DNA of 64,000 nucleotides from Rhynchopus sp. YZ270_cl-10 (lineage: Eukaryota > Euglenozoa > Diplonemea > Diplonemida > Diplonemidae): assembly GCA_964035575.1 (NCBI GenBank), contig OZ037858.1:744001-808000 (forward strand). The letters are read 5' to 3'. Positions 9,218 through 20,820 of this stretch are shown piece by piece. A model generated the notes under the pieces. The model made no database searches. It had not been told where the DNA came from and worked only from the letters and a program-made list of their open reading frames with translations. Position numbers and translations under genes: made by a program. Every line of letters starts with the position of its first letter. Positions within the stretch are counted from its first letter, which is position 1.

Positions 9218-11654
9218 ATGCATCGTCGCGATGAGTTTTCCGCATCGCACCTTGAGGTGGAGGAGTTAAAGTACATGATCAAAGAGCGCGAGGAGAGCAT
9301 CCGGCGGAAGGAGAAGAAGCTTGAGCTTCTGAAGAAGGCTGAAGGCGGCGAGGCGTTGAAAGAGGCTGAGGAGAGGTTGAAGCGTGTAGGGTCAGAGATG
9401 CGCCGTGAACGCGAAGCCGCGGAGACGGAGATCAAGAAGACATTGAGTGCGAGTGGTGTGCCGTTAACATTCCGCAAGGAGGAGCTGTTGAAGGAGATTG
9501 AAGAAGTGGAGAAGGCGCACACCGACCAGGAGCAGCGCATGCATCAGCTCGATGAGGACCTCGCAACAGCCACCACCACTTATGCCAGAACACGTCGTGA
9601 GAAGAAGGAGCTCTGTGAAGGCGTGATGTCCATCATCAACACCCTCAAACACATCCTCAACGACAGAATCGATGCTGCAAACTCCTTCGACAAAGCCGGC
9701 ACCTCGACCCCCTACGCACTCCTCCAGTCCATCGCCGAGCTCACAAAGGACCGTGAGACAGAAATATCCAACAACGAAAGACAGCTTCGCGAGATCTGTC
9801 AAATCATCGCCATGAAGAAGAACCGAGAGCAGGAGTTGCAGGTATAGTACCATACCTTTTTGATTTTGTTTTTTTGATGGAAAAAGCATCCGAAATATCG
9901 TCCAAAATAACGTTCTGTTCTACCGAGAGGTAAGGACTGAAGGTCACCTCTTTTTTCGTTTTATCGATGATCTTCGCGCACCTTTTTTTTTAGAACTCAG
10001 ACACAAGTCTCTGCAGTCCTGGGTGCTCACCGCGCCTCTCATAGCTACCCGATGTTTCTTTGTTGCCTCTGTTCGTCTATTGCAACACTATCGTCGTCCA
10101 TTGCGTCATCGATACTAAATAATGGTAATTTTTCTCCCGAGACAAATATTTACCAACAAATTAATCCCGTAGTGTTTACTTCAAATCAAAGTAGATAGTA
10201 TCCGGGGGGGGGGATGGTCTTTGATTCACCGTACACAAACATCAACACCACAGCACGAGACTGACGAGAAGGTGCGCAACGCAGTCCAACAAAGAGACCA
10301 GGAAGAGCTAGAGCTCATCAACCAATGTGCACGTGAAAAGCAGGACATTAGCGACAGGGTATGCATTACTGTACTCACAGCGCAGACTACCAAGCTGTAA
10401 CCATTTTAAAAATTTATTTTCAGACGACTTCAATCATGAGGTGATGGGGCTCATCTTACCAACTATGTCCGCTTTCTGGTTGCGAGAGTCAGGTTCTCTG
10501 TTCTTGCCTCTTTTGAGGCCACCTTCCTGACTAAAATAATTCATTATTAGTGTTCACCCCAAATGGGGATATGGGAAGTTCATGAGGATCATGTGTTGAG
10601 TGGCTTTTTTTGGCTGGGTTGGGGAAAAGGGGGGTAAAAAAAGGCAAAAAACTCTAGATGGGAAGTTATGCGAGGTTTATATGGTGGGTTTCATGAACAC
10701 CAACCACCCATCAGATAAAGAGATTAGAGAGCGAAAACGAGCACTACAGAGCACAGCTCCATTGGAAGCATCAGAAGACTCTTCGCGATATGAAGGACCG
10801 AAAAATTGACCGCTCGGTATGTCCTTTCTTTTTTGTCTTCGACCCGCTTTATCTCACGCCTCACGCCGCTGCAGGGGAAGCGTGCCATCCGCGAGCAAAT
10901 TGTTGTCCCATCCGGAGGCAAGAAGAAGAAGAAGAAGGGCGACGCTGAGAAGCAGCGGGAGGAGGAGGAGCAGGAGAAGCAACGCGAGGAGGAGTATGTT
11001 ACACCGCTTTACTGGGGGAAAATAAATAGTTTTGGGAGTGACAACTGTGGCTCAGCTCTGGGTTATCACACCTTTTCTTTCAGTGTCTGCATCTCAGAGG
11101 GGTCACTGTCGACTTCGCGTTGTTTCTATTCTTGATGTGGGTTTTATCTCATCTTTTCCATTCTTATTAACCAAACATTTGAGCGTCTATTTGAAGTAAA
11201 TTATGTTTTCATAATACCCACACCCTCCACCTTACTCAGGGAGAGAGCAACCGAGCAGTCCGAGAGCAGAGGGGTGTCCCCGATTAACACACCACGCGGG
11301 ACACGTGACATCAGCCTGGTGCAGAAGCGCGACGGACGTGACGACGAGAAGCTCAAGATCCGCAAGATGGAGGGCGAAATAGCCAAGGTACAGAACGACT
11401 TCCACAAGAACAAGAGGCAGCTGGAGTACAAGGTGAGCTATGAGCGTGGCCAAGCTGAGCAGTTCGAGAAGGAGAACCAGAAGCTCGAGGCACAGGCGGA
11501 GCACCTGGCACAGACCCTCCAGCTCCTCAAGTCAGAGATCAAGAGAAAGAACCAGGCCATCCGCGACCAAGGTGGTGCCTCCACACACCGTGGTGGGAAC
11601 ATGACCCCCCGTGGAACTCCTCGTTCACCCCGTCCCAACACTGCTCGCCGTTAG
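9218..11654 (+). CDS. Five-exon coiled-coil protein, unknown
   Basis: Exons 9218-9841, 10254-10358, 10715-10816, 10875-10993 and 11240-11654 join in phase to give 454 residues. Almost the whole length is predicted coiled coil by eye: long runs of Glu/Lys/Arg with Leu at heptad spacing (EELKYMIKEREESIRRKEKK, EKENQKLEAQAEHLAQTL). The exception is a short Ser/Arg/Pro tail with TPRGTPRSPRPNTARR. All donors are GTAT-type and the acceptors end in (C/T)AG. The start follows CACCCACCTTGCAG at 9195, a good leader acceptor. I do not recognise the family. The size and the basic SPR/TARR tail would suit a microtubule- or flagellum-associated protein, but nothing proves it. Confidence 0.75.
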
Positions 11655-13636
11655 GAGAGAGTAAGCGATACGTTATGTAAGTCCTCCTTTTGTCAAATCC
11701 ATTTTTGTAGAATTTTTGCATGTGAAGAAAATAAAAATGATGGGGGTTTTGTGGCACAATTTAAGTGTTTCTCCGTTAGCATCGTGGAGAAATGAAACCC
11801 GGGGAAAAGGGGTGGTGGTGGTGTGTGGAAGGGAAATTGGGTGAGGGGAGGTGGGGGGGGTTTGGGCCAACGTTATCCCATTTTTCTCCTTTTATTATGA
11901 TTTTTCTTTTCTTTTCGTCGGAGGGTTTTTTTTGCTTCCGCTGTGCAGTTTTTTTTTGGGGACAACGTTCCTTTTTTTGTAACCAAACATCAGGGTATTA
12001 GCTTTCCTTTCGAGGGTTTCTTTAGAATTATATCTCCAAAAAATTCAGAATTATGTATTTTACCATAATTCCGAATACCAAGCTAATACCTTGACCGCCA
12101 TAGGCTTTTTTTTTTATATGTGACTGAACAAGAGACGGCTGAAGCCATGATCAGATGTAAACCACGAAATGGATGTAGGACTGCATGGTTGGGTGTCCAC
12201 CCCCGGTACAGCCGGTCATTGTACCAAGGTACACTGTTCACGAGCTCTCCTTTGGTTCATGTGCCCTGAGGCAGGGTGGCTGCTTGTTGTGTTCCACCCA
12301 AGGGTAGTCCTGGGACCGGGTTCCAGTTGGAAGATACACTATCACGAGAGGGGCTTTGTATTTCAAGTGAACATTACGTTCATTCTACCAACTTTCTCTT
12401 TTTTAAAAATTCTTTTTTAGATGACCCGCCCCGAGAGGCCTGATCATCAAAAAAATCCCCCCATTTTTTTCTAGCAGAAAAAAAAAAACTATTTGGAGAA
12501 ATGTTGGTACAATTCGTGCAGTCACCTCTAACCTCACCGCTTTCCCTCTTCCCCACACACCCACTGTACAGTACACATACAATGTGTCCACCGTAAGCCC
12601 CCTCGAGCGTCTACCGAAGTCTGTTATCCTTTTTTTTTTGTTCCACCTGATTTTTATCCCGCTTATAGGCGCGTATTGGCTATCCTGTTGACCATTTCCA
12701 CTGGCCCCGGATGATGTAGTCGTTTCTTTTTGAAGGGCGCGCCCTTGAAACGCTTCGAGCGGGGACATGGTTAGCCACCTTGGAAAGCTGCACTACTTTT
12801 GTGCAGTGATACGGTCCTATACACGGGGTAAAAAAAATAAGGTGATTGTTTGTAAAAAAAATCCCTATTTATAGCAGGCGCTTGACTGTCGTTCAAGCAG
12901 CATAACGATTTTTTGTGGAAAAAAATAATGCATGGCCCCCTCCACATTTCTAGTCAAATTAATTGCCATAATTCTGGCCAATTATGGCCAGGTTCATGAG
13001 GTCCATGGGGTCATGCCAATAGGGAGGGGGTAAGGCAGCGGGGGAGGTATCCCCCTCTCATCGTTGCTCCACTACAGCAGGTGGTCTGTCTCCACGTGGG
13101 AGAGTCCTTTGCTTATTTTTGATTTTTTTTGCCACCAGATCCCCCATTTGTAAAAATTTTGTTTTGTTATGTGCCCCCCCCCTTTTGTTTTCTCCAGTTG
13201 GATGTTTCTCGCTTACCCTCTGGTGTCCCCCCCCCCCCTTCTTGAATTTGTACAGTTCAAGACACTCTCTCTTCCCCCCCACCTCTTTTGTAAGTTCCTC
13301 AGAGTTGAAGTCAAAAAAAAAGGTTTTTTTTTTGTTGAAAAATTGACAACGTATAAACCTCCACGCAGCCTTCACCTTCCTCTCATGGAAACTGCTACTA
13401 CTTTTTCCCCCTGATCCTCTTTTCCCCTCTCAAATTTCTATAGGGTCAGCCACTCTCTGCCGCAGAACACTCCGAGGAGTATTGCCCATATTGTGTTCAT
13501 ATGGGCGTTCCATCTATGGAGAACGGTTCGTATAACCCCAGCCATTTCTTCTCTTCACGTTTCACCCTCAATCAACTTCACTCTTTTACCCATTTTTCCC
13601 AGACCCATCTCAGAAACAAAACAAAGTGAATCAAAA
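11655..13636. other. Long spacer with repeats
   Basis: No gene recognised across about 2 kb. An inverted repeat pair, GGGTATTAGCTT at 11993 and its complement ending at about 12091, encloses roughly 100 bp that contain a second nested pair (GAATTAT.../...ATAATTC), so this is a small foldback sequence. At 12153-12400 lies the fullest copy of the composite AAACCACGAAATGGATG repeat, followed by TTTGTATTTCAAG and a T-run ending in TTTTTTAG at about 12420. The 13130-13340 stretch is pyrimidine-rich and open on the plus strand, but of low complexity. A pyrimidine-AG at about 13614 precedes the next gene. Confidence 0.55.
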
Positions 13637-15347
13637 ATGGAGGTAAGCATCGAGACTGACCATGTGATCACCTCGATAGTGGTGCACCCACCAGAGGGGG
13701 AAGGACCGAAGACATTGTGGGTAGGGAACGCTGCTGGCTCTATCGAGCGCTATACTGAGGACGGGGCACGGTACGCAACGAAGTACACAGCGCATGGTGG
13801 CAAGGTGCTGTGCATGGCTGCAGGCGAAGGAGATGTTCTTGTAAGCGGTGGGTCCGACTGTCTGGTCATTGCATCCCGCTTCAATGGAGAGCTTATCCAC
13901 AAATTCACACCCCATCTTGCACCAGTTAGATGCGTTTTGCCACAAGGAGACCAATTATTGTCATCTGACTTCTTTGGTGACGTTTTCATCCATTCTGCCT
14001 ACAGTACGGACCCTACTGGAGCGCCTCCCACTACGTACAAAGGACATACCGACTGTGTACCGTTCATTCTTCCTCATGAAAATGCGGGGAGTTTTTTGAG
14101 TTGTTCATATGACGCAACGTTGAAGCTGTGGGAGGCTGCTGAGGGGAAAACTTTGTGTGATTTTAAAGGGCATGAAGGGCATGTTGTAGGGATGAACTTT
14201 GCGAAGGGATGTGTCGTTTCGGTGTCGCGAGACTGTACGATGAGGGTCTGGTCGTGCGGGGTTAAGGGGGAAGAGGAAGCTGAAGGAGAACAGACCAACA
14301 ACACCAACAAGGCAGGGGAGTGCCTTGCCGTTATTGGATTTGAACGGCTTCCGTCTCTTCTCGTTGGGCGGAGTGGGCAGGCCTTTGTTGCTACATCGCA
14401 TCACGACCTTCTCCAATTTGACACAACATTTCTTGTCACCACCGTGCAACAGTACATTGCTGATAAGCTGTACGCATATAACACAACAAAAAAGACGTTA
14501 ACCGAAACGCTTGCCTTTGCGGTCAAGAAAAATGAAAAACGTTTGGCCAGGCAAATCACAGCGGAATCTAACAAAATACGGGACGAATTTTTGAATGAAC
14601 AGAAAAGGATTGATGCGGAGGCGAGAGAAGCGAAGAAGGCAGAGGCAGTGGAGGGTGACGAAGCAGCTCCTGAAGCGGAGGCTGAGCCCGAACCAGAGGA
14701 AGGTGACCCGAAGGTTCCAGAGGAGATCCAAGCCGCGATGACAGCAAAGGCAGAAGAGCTGACCTCGCTGAACACACAAAAGGCGCAGGAGCTGCGTGGC
14801 ATAGCAGAGGCAAAGATCGCAGAAGCAAAGCCAAACCTCGTCTATTCAGTATCGCCGGATACGCTTTGGGCACAGCCCTACTGCTGCACCGTGTTGGAGA
14901 CAAAGAATGTATGTAAAAGGGGAAAAGGGAAAAGGGGGGTAGGTTTTGAAAACTACTGGCGTTTTATATTTGAGTGTCCACAAGGTCATCTTATAGTTTG
15001 CAATATATAGACCAGGCTTTGCGCTAACTTTTTGGAACAAAAAATATGAAAAAAATTTGGGATCAAAAAAAAAGCGCACCTCAAATAGTTGTGCAGTTGT
15101 CTTGTAAGGTCCCTTTTTGTATAAAACCCACAAAACGGACTTTTTTTTTATTTTCAAAAATTGGGCATTGTCATCGCGATGCCGAGGAGTGTATGTTCCG
15201 TATTGTGGGGAAATACCAATTTTTTTTTTACAGCTAATCCATTCAATGCACATCACGGACACTGCGCAGAAGGATAGGTTCTTATACTATACACAAGACA
15301 ATGCAGTGCGTTCCAAAAAGCTGAATCTGTCCTTGATTCAAATCTAG
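13637..15347 (+). CDS. WD40 and coiled-coil protein
   Basis: Exons 13637-14908 and 15234-15347 give 461 residues. The N-terminal 260 residues are WD40-type repeats; the clearest read GHTDCV...SCSYDATLKLWE and GHEGHVVGMNF...VSVSRDCTMRVWS, and earlier blades begin with AHGGKVLCMAAGEGDVLVSG. About six blades can be picked out. Residues 300-400 are a charged helical segment with an acidic Glu/Pro/Ala-rich centre. The C-terminus after the intron reads LIHSMHITDTAQKDRFLYYT and stops in exon 2. The second exon is supported by phase, by a clean TTTTTTTTTACAG acceptor and by an immediate stop. It is probably a scaffold; the exact family is unknown. Confidence 0.8.
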
Positions 15348-16024
15348 ACTGAACGGTGATAATGGGGGCTGTGTTTTGAAGTCTTTTTAGGCTCCCTCTT
15401 CCCGGAATCGAACCCTACTTCCCCGTTACCCGTTACAGCTACGTAGTCCACTACACTAACCGTCAAAAGCTGATCGATGTTTAGCACCTTATCAGAATAT
15501 GCCAAAATGGCTGTATTTATTGATCCTTGACGGTAAAAAAAAAATGCATCAGAACACCAGCCAGGAGGAGGATCCCTCAAAGAAGGGGTATATAGGGTAT
15601 CCCCATAGAACTTATGCACCTTCTTTTTGTTTTCAAAGGGGTGTCTTTACGTTACCAACCATTTTTCTTCTTTTGTTTGGTGCATCTATCATGTACCAAG
15701 GTACACTGTTCACGAGAGGGCTTTGTATTTCAAACCCATATTAACCTACACCTCAAAGCCAAACCCGGGGTCAGTAGCCCTCTTTTTATCCCTTCGTTTT
15801 ATGACTTTGTTGTTTTTTTTTTTTACACCATAAAATTAACATTTTATGACACAAAACCAATATGAAAAAAGCTTTCCATCCTCTCCCCTCTCCCCTAACC
15901 CCTAACCCCTAAACCCCTTTTTGAGTGTCAATTGATGAATTCATAACCCACCTACTAGGGTTGACCCCCCTCATATTGTTCATCCAAAACTGCAACCTTT
16001 TTTAGACAGGGACAGAGTACACAA
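15348..16024. other. Spacer with tRNA-like sequence and repeat module
   Basis: No protein gene. It holds a degenerate tRNA-like sequence on the minus strand (listed separately) and a good copy of the GGTACACTGTTCACGAGAGGGC...TTTGTATTTCAA module at about 15692-15734. A CCCCTAACCCCTAACCCCTAA run lies at about 15890-15912, a short telomere-like motif too short to mean much. A CTTTTTTTAG just upstream of 16006 is the likely leader acceptor for the next gene. Confidence 0.55.
15396..15466 (-). other. Degenerate tRNA-like sequence with A and B boxes
   Basis: Read on the minus strand, TAGTGTAGTGG (15448-15458) fits the pol III A-box consensus TRGYNNARNNG, and GGTTCGATTCC (15404-15414) fits the B box GGTTCGANNCC. 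They are 33 bases apart, normal for a tRNA. The D stem can pair, but the T stem is imperfect, and the anticodon and acceptor stems do not pair. It is therefore a tRNA pseudogene or a tRNA-derived SINE head rather than a working tRNA. Confidence 0.45.
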
Positions 16025-19000
16025 ATGAGGCTGTTATGTGTGTTTTTGGTGGGGATGCTTGCGACGTGGTCGGGGGCAGAGGAAACTAACATGGGGCTCG
16101 CGTCTCCTGCAGCGGACACTATGGATAAGGACGCTGCCGCACACGAGATGAAACCAACAATCGAGGAGTCCGAGAAAATGGACAAAGAGGCTGCAGCACG
16201 GAGCCACGAAGAGGATATGGGCAAGCCTGTTGAAACAGCTGTCGACCCTCCTGCCAAAACCCCAGACACAACAGACATGGCGAAGATGACAGAGCCTGAA
16301 CACAAAGAAGAAGCCAAGCCGATGCTTACAACAGAGCAAGAGCCTGTAAACATGAAGGCAACAATCGAAACCGACGAAAAAGGCGCAAAAAGCGAAGCAA
16401 CAGCAGCCAATGTCATAAAATCGCCTGCAAAGACCCCTGAGAAGGACATCAACATCGTGAAGGCCGCAGCGACCGATGAGAACCTTGTCAAATCGCCTGA
16501 GACGACGGAGGTCCCTGTTACAAAGGGCAACACCACGGCCCCAGAGGTCGAGGAGTTGCCGTTCCCCAAGACACCGATCGAGTCAGGGGAGAAGGTCATA
16601 AAATCTCCCGAGACGAGCTCTCCTGAGAATGTCACGAACGTTCCGAAGACAGCTAAGTCGGTGGTCGAGACAGAAGAGATGGGAGCTGTCGCGAAGAACA
16701 CTTCTGCTCCTGAGACCATCAAGACCAACGCTCCTACTACCGCCCCCACTAAGGCTCCCACTACTGCACCCACTACTGCGCCCACTAAGGCTCCCACTGA
16801 TGTGCCTACCCCCTCCCCAAACACCGACGCCACGGACGCACCAACGAAGCCTCCGAAGTCTGTAACGCTCTTCGCGGAGAGGACACCCGAGCCCACCGCA
16901 GTTAACGTATCTATGTCCCTGAACGCAACTGATGCATCACTTAACGCAACAAACAGCACCTCAGCGACGAATGTTACAAACGTTTCGCTCAACGCAACAA
17001 ATGCAACAATTGTCAGTTTGGGAGGATCTGAAGCTGCCTCTTTGAACGCAACAAATGGCACAGAAGCCAACACAACAGCGGTTGACACAACTACATTTTT
17101 GAACGCAACAAATGGTACAACTGTTAACACAACTCTGACTAACGCCACAGCAAACGCAACTCTGACCAACACCACATCGAACACAACTCTGACCAACGTC
17201 ACAGCGAACGCAACTCTGACCAACACAACCAACACGACCACTATCAAACCAAAGAAGAGTACCGAAGATGAGGATGAAGATGCAACGAAGAAACCAAAGA
17301 AGATAACGGCTATTGATGAGGACGATGAGAATGCCACCAAAAAGCCAAAGAAGGTTGTTGATGAAGATGAGGATATAGTTACAAAGAAACCAAAGAAGGT
17401 TGTTGACGAGGATGGCAATGAGATCACCAAAAAATCAAAGAAGACGATCAGTGACCATGATGATGAAGATAAAGTTACAAAGAAGCCAAAGAAGGTTATT
17501 GAAGATGAGGATGAAGATAAAGTTACCAAAAAGCCAAAGAAGGTTGTTGACGAGGATGGCAATGAAGTCACCAAGAAGCCAAAGAAGCTCGATGATGAAG
17601 ACGAAGATGTAGTTACAAAGAAGCCAAAGAAGGTTTTCGACGAGGATGGCAATGAAGTCACCAAAAAGCCAAAGAAGGTAATCGACGAAGATGAGGATGT
17701 AGTTACAAAGAAGCCAAAGAAGGTTGTTGACGAGGATGGCAATGAGATCACCAAAAAACCAAAGAAGACGATCAGTGACCATGATGATGAAGATAAAGTT
17801 ACAAAGAAGCCAAAGAAGGTTATCGATGAAGATGATACAGACGTTACAAACAAACCGAAGAAGCTTGATGAATATGGCAATGAAATCACCAAAACCCCAA
17901 AGAAGACGATCAGTGACCATGAGGTTGAAGATAAAGTTACAAAGAAACCAAAGAAGGTTATCGATGAGGATGGCAACGAAGTCACCAAAAAGCCAAAGAA
18001 GGTAATCGACGAAGATGAGGATGTAGTTACAAAGAAACCAAAGAAGGTTGTTGACGAGGATGGCAATGAGATCACCAAAAAGCCAAAGAAGACGATCAGT
18101 GACCATGATGATGAAGATGTATTTACAAAGAAACCAAAGAAGGTTATCGATGAGGATGGCTATGAGATCACCAAAAAACCGAAGAGGGTAACCGAGGATG
18201 AAGACGACGTTACAAACAAACCAAAGGTTGATGATGATGATGAGAAACCCACCAAGAAGCCGAAGAAGACCTTCAACGAGGATGGCGATGAGATCACAAA
18301 AACCCCGAAAAAGGTGGGTGATGACGAGGACTACTTTACCAAAAAACCAAAGACAACGGACACAGATGACACTACTACTAAGAAACCTAAGAAGACTTTT
18401 GACGAGGATGGCAACGAAGTCACCAAAAAGCCAAAGAAGATTGTTGATGAGGATGAGGAGGAGGTTACAAAGAAACCGAAGGCGACTGAGGACGTGGACG
18501 ACGTTACCATGAAGCCCATCGGGGGGAGCCTGAGGCATGGGTTTACGCCTCGCTCCTCTGTTGGGACTGATGCTCCTAGCTCGAAGACTGTCAAGCCTAA
18601 GACTGACGTCCCGTGGTCGTCAACCAACAGGGACCGCAGTGGTCGGGGCGGACATTACGGTCGCGGTGGTGGTGGTGGTGATTCCGAAGCAACCCCGAAG
18701 GAGTACACATTCAAAGTCCCCGATAGTACCGTCAAGACCAACAAAGTGTCCGAAGGTTCTGAACCTGTTGTAGTCACAAACTGGGACCTCGGGCGCGGAA
18801 GTGACGAAACAGATGAAAAGGTGAAACCAATCGTAGAAGCAAGCGAGACCGCACAGCCCTCAAAAAAGACAACCCAGGCGCCCACTGGGCCCTCTGCGAC
18901 AGGACAGCCCCCAAAGAAGGACGCTGCCTTCACAGCAGTATGGTTTTCATTTTATTTTTTGCAACCTTTTAAAAAAAAACACCCTTGACAGCCTTTTACG

Positions 19001-19855
19001 TTGAACGACTACCCCACGAACTCACGCTTTGATATGCGCTACTTTTTGATCCCGCTTTTGGTTCTTGTATTTTATGCAATCGGGAAGGTTGGGCCTGTTG
19101 TGGGTGTTGCGTTCCATACCTTTGCAACTTGTGGTCATGTATGTCATACTAAATTTCTTCTTTTTTCCCCCTCTTTTTTTCCCCTTCTTTTATGCCATAC
19201 TCATACAGGACGATAAGAGCGGTGGTGGTGCGTACCTCTCGCCCCCAGTGAAGATGTGGTACGTATTCTGTGTCATCCTGAAGTACGTGTGGGAGGTGCT
19301 CGATGTTATCTTCAAGGCCTGCGCTGTGCAGGTCATGGCCCTCTTCCAATACGCTAAGGACGCCACCAACGAGCCAAACACTGCACCCCAGCAATCCTCG
19401 CATGTCGTCCCCACAGCACCAGAGAACCTGCCGCAACCTGACATCGAAAAGGGCCACTCCGGAATGCGTTCCAGCAGCAAACCCTTGAAAATGGAGCCAA
19501 TGAAAAAGATGAAACAACCGAAAACTAGCAAGAAACAGATAGTATGGCAAATGGGTTGATGTATTTTTTGTTTTTTGTTTTGTTTTGACAATCGCCGAAC
19601 CCGATCTCTTTTTTCTTGAACATTTTCATCATTTGCATCACACCTTTAGTGGAATGCAGTACTGCCCTTTACAACCTTTTCTTACAGACAAAACTGGGTG
19701 GTGCTTCTGACATAGAGAAGCAACCCCTTGTACGCCAGCCATCCCCAGCACATCGACAGACCCCGCCTGCAGCACCCACCCCTGTTGCCACTCCACCAGC
19801 AGCTCCAGCTGCTGAAGGGAACGCAGGCTGGGATGATGACTGGGTGTCCGAATAG
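16025..19855 (+). CDS. Large mucin-like repeat membrane protein
   Basis: Exons 16025-18937, 18992-19138, 19209-19541 and 19688-19855 give 1186 residues. The order is as follows. A signal peptide (MRLLCVFLVGMLATWSGA) comes first, then an acidic/Thr region and a TTAPTKAPTTAPT block. Next is a dense cluster of NAT/NTT/NGT N-glycosylation sites (about residues 295-405). About 25 tandem units built on (V/I)TKKPKK(V/I)(V/I)DEDGNE follow (about 410-830). A Gly-rich stretch leads to a membrane segment in exon 2 (YFLIPLLVLVFYAIGKVGP) and a second hydrophobic helix in exon 3. A cytoplasmic Pro/Ala tail ends GWDDDWVSE. This looks like a type I cell-surface or wall-associated protein with an acidic tail motif of the kind adaptors bind. 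No catalytic domain is seen. Introns 1 and 2 are only 54 and 70 bp. Confidence 0.82.
17250..18500 (+). repeat. Coding tandem repeat, KKPKK/DEDGNE units
   Basis: About 25 imperfect units of 36-60 bp lie head to tail inside the large membrane protein gene. Each codes for a basic KKPKK core joined to an acidic DEDGNE- or DEDEDV-like spacer. Some larger blocks of several units (for example around 17400-17560 and 17720-17830) are almost identical, a sign of recent expansion by unequal exchange. The array stays open on the reverse strand and creates a false 700-codon antisense frame. Confidence 0.9.
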
Positions 19856-20185
19856 GTATATTTGTGAGGTTGGGGAGAGAGCGGCACATCAACGATTGGG
19901 GGCAGGGCAGCAGGTGTGCGGGAAACGCATCAGGGAACACAGGGGTAATAGGGGAAGGGGAAAGGGGGGGGGGTGACTCGCTCGCTAAGAAAGAACTCTA
20001 GTTTGAAGGTGGAGGGGGCGGGAGGGGGGAACTAGGGGTTTTCGCTCGACTGCACACATTATTGTACTGGATCCGCAAAAAGTCGTGCAGACCACTTGGC
20101 TGACCGTTATCAGATTATCAAAAAACGAATGATCAGAAGACGGTACAGATATTATTTTTTTCTCTTTTTAGCACATCGTATTTAG

Positions 20186-20262
20186 AAAAATGCTCGAGAC
20201 CCTCGCGAAAAGTGGAAGCTTTTGAGCAGGGCAACAAGCAATTTAGTCTCTCGAGCATTTTT
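20186..20262. repeat. Small inverted-repeat element (TGCTCGAGA arms)
   Basis: AAAAATGCTCGAGA at 20186-20199 is matched by its exact complement starting at 20249. About 50 bp lie between the arms. It is too short to code and has no clear target duplication. Confidence 0.6.
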
Positions 20263-20526
20263 TTTAAACACCCCGAGGGGTTTCGGTAACCTGCGTCTCA
20301 AAAGGCGTTTGCGATCCGCCAGATAGCTGGCCGATATCAACTGAAAGTGGAGTTTGTGACGGCACAACTCAATAATTTATCTACTCCACCCCCTCTCCCT
20401 CTTTTCTTTCAACTTTGAGTTCTCTGTGGCCGTGTTTGCCTGTAGTGTTTGCATGACGTGGACCAACCACGGTGTCCTGTATACACTACATTGGGGTGGG
20501 GTCGGGGGGGTAGGGTCTGGGTGGGT

Positions 20527-20690
20527 CTACACGACGTTGAAGTAAATGACTTTACTTGTGGTTTTACATGTAATTTCACTTGTGAAAATAGTTTACTTGT
20601 GGCACACGTAAAAACGTAAGCGTACAGCTTAAACACAAGTAAAATGACATGTAAAACCACAAGTAAAGTAATTTACTTCAACGTCGTGTA
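20527..20690. repeat. 164-bp hairpin element, MITE-like
   Basis: The outer arms CTACACGACGTTGAAGTAAA and the matching complement begin a stem of about 58 bp with only a few mismatches; both arms carry TTACTTGTGGTTTTACATGT. The loop is about 50 bp and contains more ACTTGTG-type words. A miniature inverted-repeat element is the best reading. No direct repeat is visible at the edges. Confidence 0.75.
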
Positions 20691-20691
20691 G

Positions 20692-20820
20692 CGGCGGACT
20701 AGTCAGGGGGGCTACTAGTGGTGCTGCTAGTACAAATGACTAGTGTTTTATCAGTAGTGTTACAGTAACATTGCACGTAACACTAATCGTCACGACTAGT
20801 GGTTTCACTAGTAGTCTGCC
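20692..20820. repeat. CTAGT-rich hairpin element, copy 1
   Basis: It begins GGCGGACTAGTC and ends with a near-complement (ACTAGTAGTCTGCC). Inside it repeats ACTAGT and AGTGTTAC words that pair with each other. A related sequence with the same GGACTAGT/ACTAGTCC theme lies at 54524-54634. It abuts the preceding 164-bp hairpin with no spacer. Confidence 0.55.

Noticed and set aside
8580-9240. Joining the exon-like fragment to the coiled-coil gene at the 9195 acceptor
   Set aside because: The phase does not fit, and a stop follows about 12 codons after the join.
15396-15466. Working tRNA gene
   Set aside because: A and B boxes are present, but the acceptor and anticodon stems do not pair; kept only as a tRNA-like sequence.
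15888-15915. CCCCTAA repeats, considered as an interstitial telomere
   Set aside because: Only about three imperfect units, which chance explains.
15955-18078. 707-codon minus-strand frame rich in Ser/Phe/Val
   Set aside because: It is the reverse complement of the KKPKK/DEDGNE coding repeat; the plus strand has a signal peptide, glycan sites and in-phase introns.
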